Assembly: GCF_018613065.1 (NCBI RefSeq)
Contig: NZ_JAGGQW010000106.1
Coordinates: 1 to 9,428, forward strand
DNA length: 9,428 bases
Direction: 5' to 3'
Source: Bacillus sp. ISL-7
GTDB taxonomy: Bacteria; Bacillota; Bacilli; Bacillales_B; DSM-18226
Below, piece by piece: positions 1-5,255 of this stretch (its first letter is position 1; every line of letters begins with the position of its first letter). The notes beneath the pieces were generated by a model. That model ran no database searches and was not told the DNA's origin. It worked only from the letters and a program-made list of their open reading frames with translations. Position numbers and translations under genes: made by a program.

Positions 1-375
1 AAGCGTGAACGCAATTTAATTTACCCTACTCTTCTTGATCATGTGACAGAAGATATGGCCGTAGCTTGGGAGGAACCGTTCGGACCTGTGCTGCCAATAA
101 TCCGTGTATCCTCTGATGAAGAAGCGATCAAAATTGCGAATGAATCTGAATTTGGTTTACAGGCAAGTGTCTTTACCAAAGATATTAATAAAGCATTTGC
201 GATTGCAAATAAAATTGAAACAGGCTCAGTTCAAATAAACGGACGTACCGAACGCGGCCCGGATCATTTCCCATTTATCGGTGTAAAAGGATCCGGAATG
301 GGTGCGCAAGGTATCCGCAAGAGCATTGAATCGATGATGCGTGAAAAAGTAACTGTATTAAATCTTGCTGAATAA
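1..375 (+). CDS. gapN: NADP-dependent non-phosphorylating glyceraldehyde-3-phosphate dehydrogenase, C-terminal part
   Basis: This is the last 124 codons of an aldehyde dehydrogenase superfamily gene, open from base 1 in frame 1 and ending in TAA at 373-375. The Met at base 43 is internal, since the frame is coding before it. The segment carries the family's EEPFGPVLP motif (residues about 24-32 of the fragment) and a tail with RGPDHFPFIGVKGSGMGAQG, which matches the RG-D-FPF-G-K-SG-G-QG pattern I recall from streptococcal GapN. GapN oxidises glyceraldehyde-3-phosphate directly to 3-phosphoglycerate in the cytosol, making NADPH and bypassing phosphoglycerate kinase. The catalytic Cys and Glu lie upstream, outside the window, so activity cannot be checked. 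The full family length is about 475-480 residues. Another aldehyde dehydrogenase subclass is possible but less likely given the tail. Confidence 0.85.
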   Translation, partial: KRERNLIYPTLLDHVTEDMAVAWEEPFGPVLPIIRVSSDEEAIKIANESEFGLQASVFTKDINKAFAIANKIETGSVQINGRTERGPDHFPFIGVKGSGMGAQGIRKSIESMMREKVTVLNLAE

Positions 376-410
376 TCCAAATTTATAAAATTGTAACTTT
401 AATTCCTAAT

Positions 411-440
411 AGAGGGGTCCTTGTTGGCCCTTCTTTGTTA
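411..440 (+). terminator. Probable intrinsic terminator of gapN
   Basis: AGAGGGG pairs with CCCTTCT with one G-U pair. A two-base bulge (GT) and a CC/GG pair close a TTGTT loop. A T-rich but interrupted tail (TTTGTTAATT) follows. It lies 35 bases after the gapN stop. The imperfect stem and broken T tract make it a modest terminator. Confidence 0.5.
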
Positions 441-529
441 ATTCCCTTTGGAAGCTTTAAAAGCAATTTGCGTTGCATTGGCCCCATCAAGTCCAGGTGA
501 CCCACCAAATAAAAGGAGTTGGAAGATTT

Positions 530-715
530 ATGAAGAATACTAATAGACTTACTATAGATGAGTTAGAAAGACGAATTGCTCATTTTGAGGATCGTCTTAA
601 GGATTTTATTATTACCGAGGAACAAATTGAGTTTATCAAAGAAAGGTTAAGGGAACTAAAAAACGCTAAAGAGTGTTTATCATGGGAATCGGTCCGGTAC
701 CTGCCAGTCAAGTAG
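530..715 (+). CDS. Small charged hypothetical protein, 61 aa, with an apparently acquired C-terminus
   Basis: The start is the ATG at 530, because an AAAAGGAG ribosome binding site (511-518) precedes it by 11 bases. The longer reading from 473 has no such site and runs through unlikely coding sequence. The predicted protein is rich in Glu, Arg, Lys and Leu over residues 8-50, with the spacing of one or two amphipathic helices (possibly a short coiled coil), and has no signal peptide or membrane segment. I do not recognise the family. From about residue 50 (SWESVRYLPVK) the DNA is also a recognisable scrap of a thiolase gene in another frame (see 673-750), so this C-terminus was probably gained when foreign sequence replaced the original 3' end. 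The ORF may therefore be a truncated gene rather than a functional one. No terminator is obvious directly after it. Confidence 0.45.
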   Translation: MKNTNRLTIDELERRIAHFEDRLKDFIITEEQIEFIKERLRELKNAKECLSWESVRYLPVK

Positions 716-750
716 CGTTACAGAAAGCAGGGCTTAGTGACCTTTTTTAG
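673..750 (+). pseudogene. Relic fragment of a thiolase (acetyl-CoA acyltransferase) gene
   Basis: Frame 1 here reads IMGIGPVPASQVALQKAGLS (679-738) before stopping at TAG 748-750. This matches the conserved thiolase segment with the pattern MGIGPVPA...AL.KAGL, which in intact enzymes is followed by the D-D-IEL-NEAFA segment. Neither that continuation nor the preceding enzyme body is present in any frame, so only about 20 codons survive. The scrap lies in a different frame from the small ORF at 530-715 and overlaps its last 14 codons. The direct reading is secure; the conclusion that it is a recombination leftover is inference. It cannot encode a working enzyme. Confidence 0.62.
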
Positions 751-980
751 TTTAGAGTTCGCTTTAAGGGTGCCCTAAACCTCGCTCTTTAGCTTTAGCG
801 TAAATTGTAACCGGGGCACTCCTGCCTATACATATCTCCACATTTTTCGGTGAGAGATATATAGTCACCAATAAATACATCAGGTGTTAAATAACGCTCC
901 TAAAAAACATTTTAAAGCGGAAACATGCATTATCAATCTTTCTGGCTCGATTTTTTGTAAATCAAAAAGAGGTGAGTAGA
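751..980. other. Intergenic stretch with an isolated hairpin at 832-860
   Basis: I find no gene with a credible start in these 230 bases. The main structure is at 832-860: ATATCTC pairs with GAGATAT, a bulged A follows, and CAC pairs with GTG around an eight-base loop. No T tract follows, so it is not an intrinsic terminator. A looser inverted repeat, GTTTAG with CTAAAC, lies at about 750-780. The role is unknown. Confidence 0.3.
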
Positions 981-1181
981 TTGAAAACAAAACAAGAAAT
1001 ACTTGAAGAGTTGAAAACAGAATTGCTACGGATTGGTTCAACCAACCAAAGGGATTATGATTTGTTGAAGAAGAAAGGACAAGTTTTTAGTACAACCATT
1101 TGTCGCAGGTTAAAGTTAAGCTGGCCTGAAGTCGTCAATCAAACTGGATTAAAGTTTTTTCTACATAGAAAGAATTCGTAA
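981..1181 (+). CDS. Small basic protein, 66 aa, resembling a homing-endonuclease-associated repeat
   Basis: The start chosen is TTG at 981. AAAGAGGTGA (966-975) is a nearly perfect anti-16S match five bases before it, whereas the GTG at 972 lies inside that ribosome binding site. The protein is basic, with a first helix (residues 4-18), a segment with DYDLLKKKG (25-33), a helix with STTICRRL (37-44), and SWPEVVNQTGL (47-57). The order helix, DY...G, S-TI-RR, SW...GL resembles the small three-helix repeats often attached to HNH and homing endonucleases, which are thought to bind DNA. Here a single copy stands alone with no nuclease domain. I infer a DNA-binding role at low confidence. It is not clearly part of an operon. 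Confidence 0.55.
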   Translation: MKTKQEILEELKTELLRIGSTNQRDYDLLKKKGQVFSTTICRRLKLSWPEVVNQTGLKFFLHRKNS

Positions 1182-1249
1182 AAAATAAACTTTGTTTAAC
1201 GAGATCAAAACCTTAATTTATATAATTAAGATTGTGGTAATTAATTAGG

Positions 1250-1285
1250 AAAAATAATATTCTAAATAATTTTTCTATTATTTTT
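1250..1285 (+). repeat. AT-only inverted repeat after the 66-aa gene
   Basis: AAAAATAATA at 1250-1259 is the exact reverse complement of TATTATTTTT at 1276-1285. With no G-C pair in the stem it would be a weak terminator at best. Its position 70 bases after the stop at 1181 and just before the next promoter makes a transcriptional boundary plausible. A second perfect 7-bp stem, CTTAATT with AATTAAG, lies upstream at about 1212-1230. Confidence 0.3.
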
Positions 1286-1296
1286 AACTAACAGAA

Positions 1297-1324
1297 TTGT
1301 TTTATTATTCAGATATGTTATAAT
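1297..1324 (+). promoter_or_regulatory. Predicted sigma-A promoter of the FbpB-family gene
   Basis: A -35-like TTGTTT (1297-1302) and a consensus TATAAT (1319-1324) are separated by 16 bases. TG at 1316-1317 gives an extended -10 (TGTTATAAT). Transcription would start near 1331, about 25 bases before the ATG at 1356. I could not find a convincing 7-1-7 Fur box here, although B. subtilis FbpB is Fur-regulated. Confidence 0.6.
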
Positions 1325-1355
1325 AGACCGATCTAAAGAAGAAAAGAGTGTTATA

Positions 1356-1487
1356 ATGCGTAAGCATATAAAATCATTTGAAGAGTTAATAAAAGAGAAT
1401 AAGCTAGAATTACTTAAAGATAAACAAGCAATCGAAACAATTGAAAAGCGTATAGAAAAACGCCATGAGGTTAAAAAGCTAGCTTAA
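1356..1487 (+). CDS. FbpB-family small basic protein, 43 aa
   Basis: This short ORF begins MRKHIKSFEELIKENKLELL and continues with DKQAIETIEKRIEKRHEVK. That is the layout of the FbpB family: a basic N-terminus, then SFEEL..ENK.ELL, then a helix with IE.RIEKRH. In B. subtilis FbpB is induced by iron starvation under Fur and is thought to help the small RNA FsrA repress iron-rich proteins. Whether this copy does so cannot be read from sequence. AAGAAAAGAG (1338-1347) is a modest ribosome binding site. The gene has its own promoter at 1297-1324 and a terminator that overlaps its last codons, so it is a self-contained transcription unit. Bacilli often carry several paralogues, so I assign no specific symbol. 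Confidence 0.72.
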   Translation: MRKHIKSFEELIKENKLELLKDKQAIETIEKRIEKRHEVKKLA

Positions 1488-1503
1488 TATAGCTAGCTTT
1501 TTT
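1473..1503 (+). terminator. Strong intrinsic terminator overlapping the FbpB-family stop codon
   Basis: AAAAAGCTAGCT (1473-1484) pairs perfectly with AGCTAGCTTTTT (1491-1502) around a six-base TAATAT loop, and six Ts run from 1498. The 5' arm encodes the last residues (KKLA) and the loop starts with the TAA stop (1485-1487). Translation to the end would therefore cover half of the stem. Confidence 0.9.
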
Positions 1504-1764
1504 ATGTTTTATGAACTATTTTACATAATCAGTGAATTTTAGGAACTGGATAGATTTTAAAAACGTTTATAAACCAACCTTTCGTTCGCTTCACAATTTT
1601 CTCTATTATGCATGATTTTATACATCGTTAATAAATCAGTTTAATTTCTGAATTAAGAAAAAGTTTAAGTTCAACAGAAAACTTATTGGGTGTTTTTGGA
1701 ACATTAATGATACGATTGAATTTGCCAGACTAATCGTTGCAGTCATGTCATTTACATAGAAATA
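1504..1764. other. AT-rich intergenic region upstream of the CBS-HEPN gene
   Basis: I see no gene with a start signal here. A palindromic site TTAATTTCTGAATTAA (1641-1656) has perfect outer arms TTAATT/AATTAA and could be an operator; it only loosely resembles a CodY box. A second dyad, ACGATT with AATCGT, lies near 1711-1736. No -10/-35 pair is clear enough to report. Confidence 0.3.
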
Positions 1765-1776
1765 GGAGGTAATGTT

Positions 1777-2583
1777 TTGACATTTATTCCAAAGCAACAG
1801 CATGATAAGGTGAGTTCTTATAAAAATCTACGTTCTTTATACGAGCGAAACATCACGGTGAACAGTATTTCAGAAACTATGGATACTTGTCATCTTCATG
1901 ACGATGCCGAAATGATTCAAAGTATGATGGTTATAAAAGACTATGATGTTTTGGGTGTTGAAGATAACGGAATCGTCATTGGTTATGTAGTAAGAAATGA
2001 ATTGAAGGAAGGATCCTGTAAAGAATATTATCGGAGTTTTAGTCCGACGGAACTTGTCTCGGAATCAACACCACTTATCGATACGTTATTTTTTTTAAAA
2101 GGGATAGAAAGAATATTTATACTAGAGGGAAATAGGGTAACAAAAGTTGTGACACTTGCCGATCTCCAGAAACCTCCGATTCGAATGTTATTATTTGGGT
2201 TGATTTCATTATTAGAGATGCATCTTTATCGGATTATTAATCATTATTTTCCTGAAGATACCTGGAAGACACATTTAAGTACCAATCGAATTAGCTTAGC
2301 TGAGGAATTATTTTCTCTTAGAAAGTCACAAAATGAAGCGATTCAATTAAGTGATTGTCTACAGATTTGTGATAAAAGAGACATTGTCCTTAATGAGAAG
2401 CAATTAAGGGAACTTTTGGGTATTGAATCAAAAAGCAAGGGTAACCATTATTTCAAACAATTAGAAAAATTAAGAAACAACTTGGCGCATTCCCAGAATA
2501 TTAATACCCAAAATTCTTGGGATGAAATGTTCTTGTTAATTGAACAGACTGAGAAATTATTAGGAGCATGTGAAAAGATATGA
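1777..2583 (+). CDS. CBS-pair-like protein with C-terminal HEPN-like domain, 268 aa
   Basis: The start is TTG at 1777: AGGAGG (1764-1769) lies seven bases upstream, and the ATG at 1772 is followed by an immediate stop in its own frame. Residues about 29-75 (SISETMD..., VLGVEDNGIVIGYVVRNEL) and 90-130 (LVSESTPLIDTLFFL..., RIFILEGNRVTKVVTLADL) have the layout of two divergent CBS motifs, which usually form one adenine-nucleotide-sensing pair. Residues 135-268 are helical, with E147 in LLEMHLYRII and LRNNLAH at 232-238. The latter gives R233-X4-H238, the catalytic signature of HEPN RNases. The protein looks soluble and acts alone: it has no adjoining gene on its strand and two terminators follow. 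I infer a ligand-controlled RNase or RNA-binding protein, possibly in stress or defence. The CBS and HEPN assignments rest on motifs seen by eye. A near-identical scrap of its 3' end recurs at 8421-8471. Confidence 0.7.
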   Translation: MTFIPKQQHDKVSSYKNLRSLYERNITVNSISETMDTCHLHDDAEMIQSMMVIKDYDVLGVEDNGIVIGYVVRNELKEGSCKEYYRSFSPTELVSESTPLIDTLFFLKGIERIFILEGNRVTKVVTLADLQKPPIRMLLFGLISLLEMHLYRIINHYFPEDTWKTHLSTNRISLAEELFSLRKSQNEAIQLSDCLQICDKRDIVLNEKQLRELLGIESKSKGNHYFKQLEKLRNNLAHSQNINTQNSWDEMFLLIEQTEKLLGACEKI

Positions 2584-2683
2584 TTTTGAATTTCTACAGA
2601 AAGTGTTTCAACTGGTATGTAAAAGATTAATAAATACAAGGTGAAGGTAATGGGTTAAGTTGTGACAACATCAATATTAGTGG

Positions 2684-2715
2684 AAAAACTGTAGGTAAGA
2701 ATCCTACAGTTTTTT
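2684..2715 (+). terminator. Intrinsic terminator downstream of the CBS-HEPN gene
   Basis: AAAAACTGTAGG (2684-2695) pairs perfectly with CCTACAGTTTTT (2703-2714) around a seven-base loop, followed by a six-T run (2710-2715). It is about 100 bases after the stop at 2583. Confidence 0.88.
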
Positions 2716-2725
2716 ATTTAAATCC

Positions 2726-2890
2726 TCAGAAAAAAGCTGACTTCAAAAGATCACATTTTAGTGATTTGAAATCAGCTTTTTTTTCGTATTTTAATTCGCC
2801 GACTTGGACACGCTCTTTTATAATATCAAGCTGTTCTTCACGGAGTCGGACGGTTCCTGTATCTACCCGAGAGGTATACAATTGAAACAT
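2726..2890 (-). pseudogene. Relic of a DUF2382 (YsnF-like) stress protein gene
   Basis: On the minus strand a 54-codon frame from ATG at 2890-2888 to TGA at 2728-2726 contains LREEQLDIIKERVQVGEL (about 2792-2845). That fits the DUF2382 repeat pattern L.EE.L...KERVQ.GE found in YsnF-type general stress proteins, which carry several such units in a protein of a few hundred residues. Only one unit remains. The frame then runs into the hairpin at 2730-2784 and ends in non-homologous sequence. No ribosome binding site precedes the ATG. I read it as a leftover of a deleted gene. A functional micro-protein cannot be excluded but lacks support. Confidence 0.5.
2730..2784. terminator. Second, long bidirectional-type terminator hairpin
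   Basis: AAAAAAGCTGA...TTCAAAAGATCAC pairs with GTGAT..TTGAAATCAGCTTTTTT, with one mismatch and a three-base bulge around ATTTTA. Eight Ts end it on the plus strand and an A run precedes it, so it could stop transcripts from either side. The minus-strand DUF2382 relic reads through it, which suggests the hairpin once closed that gene or was joined to it by deletion. Confidence 0.8.
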
Positions 2891-2930
2891 GAAAAAATAG
2901 AAATGAAGTATACTATTTTCTTAAAAAAAT

Positions 2931-3032
2931 AGGAGGTTTACCGAAAAAACAAGTCAAATAGGCACATTTCTAGAGCTACATTTTTTGTTTCGAAATTGAC
3001 TCAAAAAGCGACGTAAAAAAACGGAAACGCAA
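2931..3032 (+). other. Consensus ribosome binding site with no gene behind it
   Basis: AGGAGGT (2931-2937) is a perfect Shine-Dalgarno sequence, preceded by a possible -10 (TATACT, 2909-2914). No ATG, GTG or TTG follows within usable distance. The reading frame from ACC at 2941 is open for only 20 codons to TGA at 2999-3001. This looks like the stump of a gene that lost its start, in a region that already holds a minus-strand relic. Nothing else is recognisable up to the terminator at 3033. Confidence 0.3.
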
Positions 3033-3062
3033 AAAACATCAAAGAAATTGCTTTGATGTTTT
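3033..3062 (-). terminator. Intrinsic terminator of the minus-strand membrane protein gene
   Basis: AAAACATCAAAG (3033-3044) and CTTTGATGTTTT (3051-3062) form a perfect 12-bp stem with a six-base loop. Read on the minus strand it ends in six Ts (3036-3031), 34 bases after the stop of the gene at 3096-3575. It could also act from the other side. Confidence 0.85.
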
Positions 3063-3095
3063 AAAAACCTTTTTCATTAACAAATAGATATTTTA

Positions 3096-3575
3096 TTAGA
3101 TATTTTTATTATAAATCGTTTCTTGCCATCTGTGATAACCATAAATAATTATCGATAAAGAGACAAAGAGAACAAATCTACCCCACGGAGTAATGTTTAT
3201 TAGTTGGTAAATTTTTAATTTATCTTGAAACAAATAATGAATGGGGAAAATCGCAAACATAAAGTCTAATATTAGATTTGTTATTAAATACACCCAAAAT
3301 TTCCCATATGTATAATAAAAAATCCAAAGAGTTATTATCAAAAAAGCTCCTAAAATTCCAGGCATAAAAAAATGTTTGAACCATGGTACTATTGTGACTT
3401 TTACAATCCAATGCTTTTGATTGTATGCTATAACATTATAAAGAAGCATTAAAAAAGACGAAAAAATAGATACAGGCATAAATCGTTTTATATCGTCCTT
3501 CTTTAGAAAAAATAAAGAGAACCAAGGAGCAATAAGAATAGTCCATAATACAATTTTATTTATCATATTGTTCAT
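3096..3575 (-). CDS. Five-helix integral membrane protein, 159 aa, unknown function
   Basis: The start is ATG at 3575-3573, with AAGGAG five bases upstream on the minus strand (about 3581-3586). A second Met at residue 4 is less well placed. Hydrophobic helices span roughly residues 6-24, 33-51, 73-89, 93-115 and 132-147, and positive residues sit in the short loops (KKDD 25-28, KLK 119-121), so it is a multi-pass membrane protein. Aromatic and Pro-Trp motifs recur (APWFS 16-20, VPWFKHFF 63-70, TPWGRF 129-134). Similar small multi-pass proteins are common and often paralogous in Bacillus, but none that I recall has a known function. It is transcribed away from the kinase gene and has its own terminator, so it is monocistronic. 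Codon use is very AT-rich, like its surroundings. Confidence 0.75.
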   Translation of the reverse strand: MNNMINKIVLWTILIAPWFSLFFLKKDDIKRFMPVSIFSSFLMLLYNVIAYNQKHWIVKVTIVPWFKHFFMPGILGAFLIITLWIFYYTYGKFWVYLITNLILDFMFAIFPIHYLFQDKLKIYQLINITPWGRFVLFVSLSIIIYGYHRWQETIYNKNI

Positions 3576-3772
3576 TGCAGCTCCTTCAAAAAGAATATGA
3601 AGTTAATATTTGTTTTTTTAGGAGTAAATATTCAATGAATTTCTTAAGTTATGAAAAGAATGCTTAACGTCACACTTGAAAAAACATTTCGAAATTTAAA
3701 AATAATAACCAACGTAAATGTGACGTGTGCCAACCGCCAAAAGCAACACGATAACGTATAGGGAATAAACGA
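3576..3772. other. Intergenic region between divergent genes, with a long inverted repeat
   Basis: No protein gene with a good start is visible. An ORF of 36 codons at 3651-3761 lacks a ribosome binding site. AGGAG at 3620-3624 precedes only a 10-codon frame (3635-3667). CGTCACACTT (3668-3677) and AAATGTGACG (3716-3725) pair over 9 of 10 positions around a 38-base loop. The stretch ends in a strong terminator (3773-3815) with no upstream gene on its strand, so it may specify a small RNA or leader RNA. Confidence 0.35.
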
Positions 3773-3815
3773 AGTGCCGAGTTCTATTAAAGAGAAGTTG
3801 GCACTATTTTTATTT
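3773..3815 (+). terminator. Orphan intrinsic terminator or attenuator upstream of the kinase
   Basis: AGTGCCGA (3773-3780) pairs with TTGGCACT (3798-3805), and an inner TTCT/AGAA extends the stem beyond a G-G mismatch around ATTAAAG. ATTTTTATTTAT follows. The hairpin is strong, but the nearest upstream plus-strand gene ends at 2583 and has two terminators of its own. It therefore closes an unseen short transcript or acts as a leader element for the kinase gene. Confidence 0.7.
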
Positions 3816-3827
3816 ATAGGGGGAAAT

Positions 3828-3872
3828 ATGATAACTTTCAAGTATAATATGAAATATGTTTGTAAGGAATAG
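3828..3872 (+). other. 14-codon upstream ORF in the kinase leader
   Basis: AGGGGG (3818-3823) precedes an ATG at 3828, and the frame runs 14 codons (MITFKYNMKYVCKE) to TAG at 3870-3872, 70 bases before the kinase start. The last codons form the 5' arm and part of the loop of the inverted repeat at 3853-3885. Translation of this ORF would disrupt that hairpin. Leader-peptide function is inference. Confidence 0.35.
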
Positions 3873-3885
3873 TAACAAACATATT
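3853..3885 (+). repeat. Perfect 11-bp inverted repeat upstream of the kinase
   Basis: AATATGTTTGT (3853-3863) is the exact reverse complement of ACAAACATATT (3875-3885), with an 11-base spacer. It starts five bases after a TATAAT (3843-3848), so it could be an operator just downstream of a promoter, or an RNA hairpin in the leader. No matching -35 is evident for that TATAAT. Confidence 0.55.
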
Positions 3886-3942
3886 GAAAATGAATATCTT
3901 CTGCACGAATCAGGTTTGAACAGATTATGAAAGGTAACAAAA

Positions 3943-5193
3943 ATGAGTATAATAAAGGATTTTTTGCTGCAATTAACGTTTATGGTAATACCCATTTTTA
4001 CGTACTTTACATTTATTACGGAGAGGGTAAAAAGTGATAAAAATAGAAACGTAATAATGTCCATTTTGTGGGGCGTATCAATATTATTTTGCATGTCCTT
4101 TCCAGTGAGTTTTGGCCAAAATGCTCGTTTGGAGTTAAGAATTATTCCTCTATTAATAGGGACCTTATACGGCGGATTTTGGCCAGGCATCTTCCTTTCA
4201 GTGCTAATTATACTTTATCGACTTTATTCTGGAATCAGTTTAGGATTTTATAATACTTTTCTTGTCTTATTATTTACATTGCCTGTTATATTGTTTTTTC
4301 AAAAATCATTTGCAAGTTCGCATAAAGAAAAAAGGATTAAAATTGCTGTTGGTCTTTCCTTTTACTACTGTCTTATTGGCCTTACTTTTTTTGGTATTCT
4401 AAGAGGTTTTTCCGTAGATCATCTTAAAGTACCGATTATTCATCTTATCTTTGTAGTGGTAGTTACTTGGTTCTTCACTATGTTAAATGAAACGATTAGG
4501 GAGATTCATCAGCTTCGATCAGAGATGCTGAACTCAGAGAAATTACGAATGATAAGTGAGTTAACAAGTGTTTTCGCTCATGAAATTAGAAATCCGATGC
4601 AAGTGACTCGTGGCTTTCTGCAACTTCTAAATGAGCCTGATTTGCCTAAGAAAAAGAAGGAATATATCCAAATATCCATTGAAGAATTAGATCGTGCAAA
4701 TGAAATTATTAATGATTTTTTATCTTTTGGAAAACCCACAATGAATAACAGCGATAGAATCGACGTAGGTTATCAGTTACAACGTGTAGTAAATATCATT
4801 CAAGGTTACTCTCTGAACCAAAATGTTGAGATTAAAACTGATTTTTTGGATAACTGTTGGATTTATGCTAATCCTCAAAAATTGAACCAGTTTTTGATTA
4901 ATATTTTGAAAAATGCGATAGAGTCTATGCCGAATGGTGGAATGGTTTGGATTACATGTACTTCAACAGATGATGGATATATAAAGATTACCATTAAGGA
5001 TCAAGGAATTGGTATGACAAAAAAGCAAATAGATAGGCTTGGATCTCCGTTTTATTCCTTAAAGGAAAGTGGTACAGGACTTGGAATGATGGTAAGTTTT
5101 CAAATTGTCCATTCTTTCAATGGTAAAATACAAGTGAACAGTGAAAAGGATATGGGGACAGAATTTATTATTCTTTTACCCCAGATAACCTAA
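3943..5193 (+). CDS. KinB-like membrane sensor histidine kinase, 416 aa
   Basis: ATG at 3943 follows AAAGG (3928-3932). The N-terminal 185 residues hold about six membrane helices (5-25, 38-54, 66-93, 103-120, 134-153, 161-182), including LRIIPLLIGTLYGGFWPGIF (65-84), the signature of the 5TM LytS/YhcK-type sensor. The kinase core follows: H-box FAHEIRNPM with H213 as phospho-acceptor, N-box N320 and N324, G1 DQGIGM (353-358), and G2 GTGLG (377-381). All catalytic motifs are intact, and length and layout match B. subtilis KinB (about 428 residues), which feeds phosphate through Spo0F and Spo0B to Spo0A to start sporulation. No response regulator is adjacent, consistent with an orphan phosphorelay kinase. 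No gene like kapB, the partner in B. subtilis, follows; the neighbour is a globin. Many bacilli have several KinB-like paralogues, so the exact role is unproven. Confidence 0.85.
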   Translation: MSIIKDFLLQLTFMVIPIFTYFTFITERVKSDKNRNVIMSILWGVSILFCMSFPVSFGQNARLELRIIPLLIGTLYGGFWPGIFLSVLIILYRLYSGISLGFYNTFLVLLFTLPVILFFQKSFASSHKEKRIKIAVGLSFYYCLIGLTFFGILRGFSVDHLKVPIIHLIFVVVVTWFFTMLNETIREIHQLRSEMLNSEKLRMISELTSVFAHEIRNPMQVTRGFLQLLNEPDLPKKKKEYIQISIEELDRANEIINDFLSFGKPTMNNSDRIDVGYQLQRVVNIIQGYSLNQNVEIKTDFLDNCWIYANPQKLNQFLINILKNAIESMPNGGMVWITCTSTDDGYIKITIKDQGIGMTKKQIDRLGSPFYSLKESGTGLGMMVSFQIVHSFNGKIQVNSEKDMGTEFIILLPQIT

Positions 5194-5205
5194 AGATTAG
5201 CCATT

Positions 5206-5236
5206 ATTGTGAGAATGCTGCACAATCCCTTTTTTT
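5206..5236 (+). terminator. Weak intrinsic terminator between kinase and globin genes
   Basis: ATTGTG (5206-5211) pairs with CACAAT (5221-5226) around a nine-base loop. CCC and then seven Ts (5230-5236) follow. The stem is short, so some read-through from the kinase into the globin gene is possible. Confidence 0.5.
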
Positions 5237-5255
5237 GATAAGGAATAATAACAAT

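Noticed and set aside
438..530. Minus-strand 29-codon frame containing FGGSPGLDGANATQIAFKAS
   Set aside because: The sequence looks protein-like and may be another gene scrap, but it has no start codon and I cannot link it to any family, so it stays unreported as a feature.
972..980. GTG at 972 as start of the 66-aa gene
   Set aside because: The GTG is part of the AAAGAGGTGA ribosome binding site itself; TTG at 981 is correctly spaced from it.
1286..1345. Fur box upstream of the FbpB-family gene
   Set aside because: I looked for TGATAATNATTATCA because B. subtilis fbpB is Fur-controlled. The best alignments here match only about half the positions, as expected by chance in AT-rich DNA.
3644..4190. 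Two minus-strand frames (98 and 126 codons) across the kinase leader and N-terminus
   Set aside because: They read through a terminator hairpin and through transmembrane-coding sequence. AT-rich DNA and membrane segments often leave such frames open, and no start signals were found.
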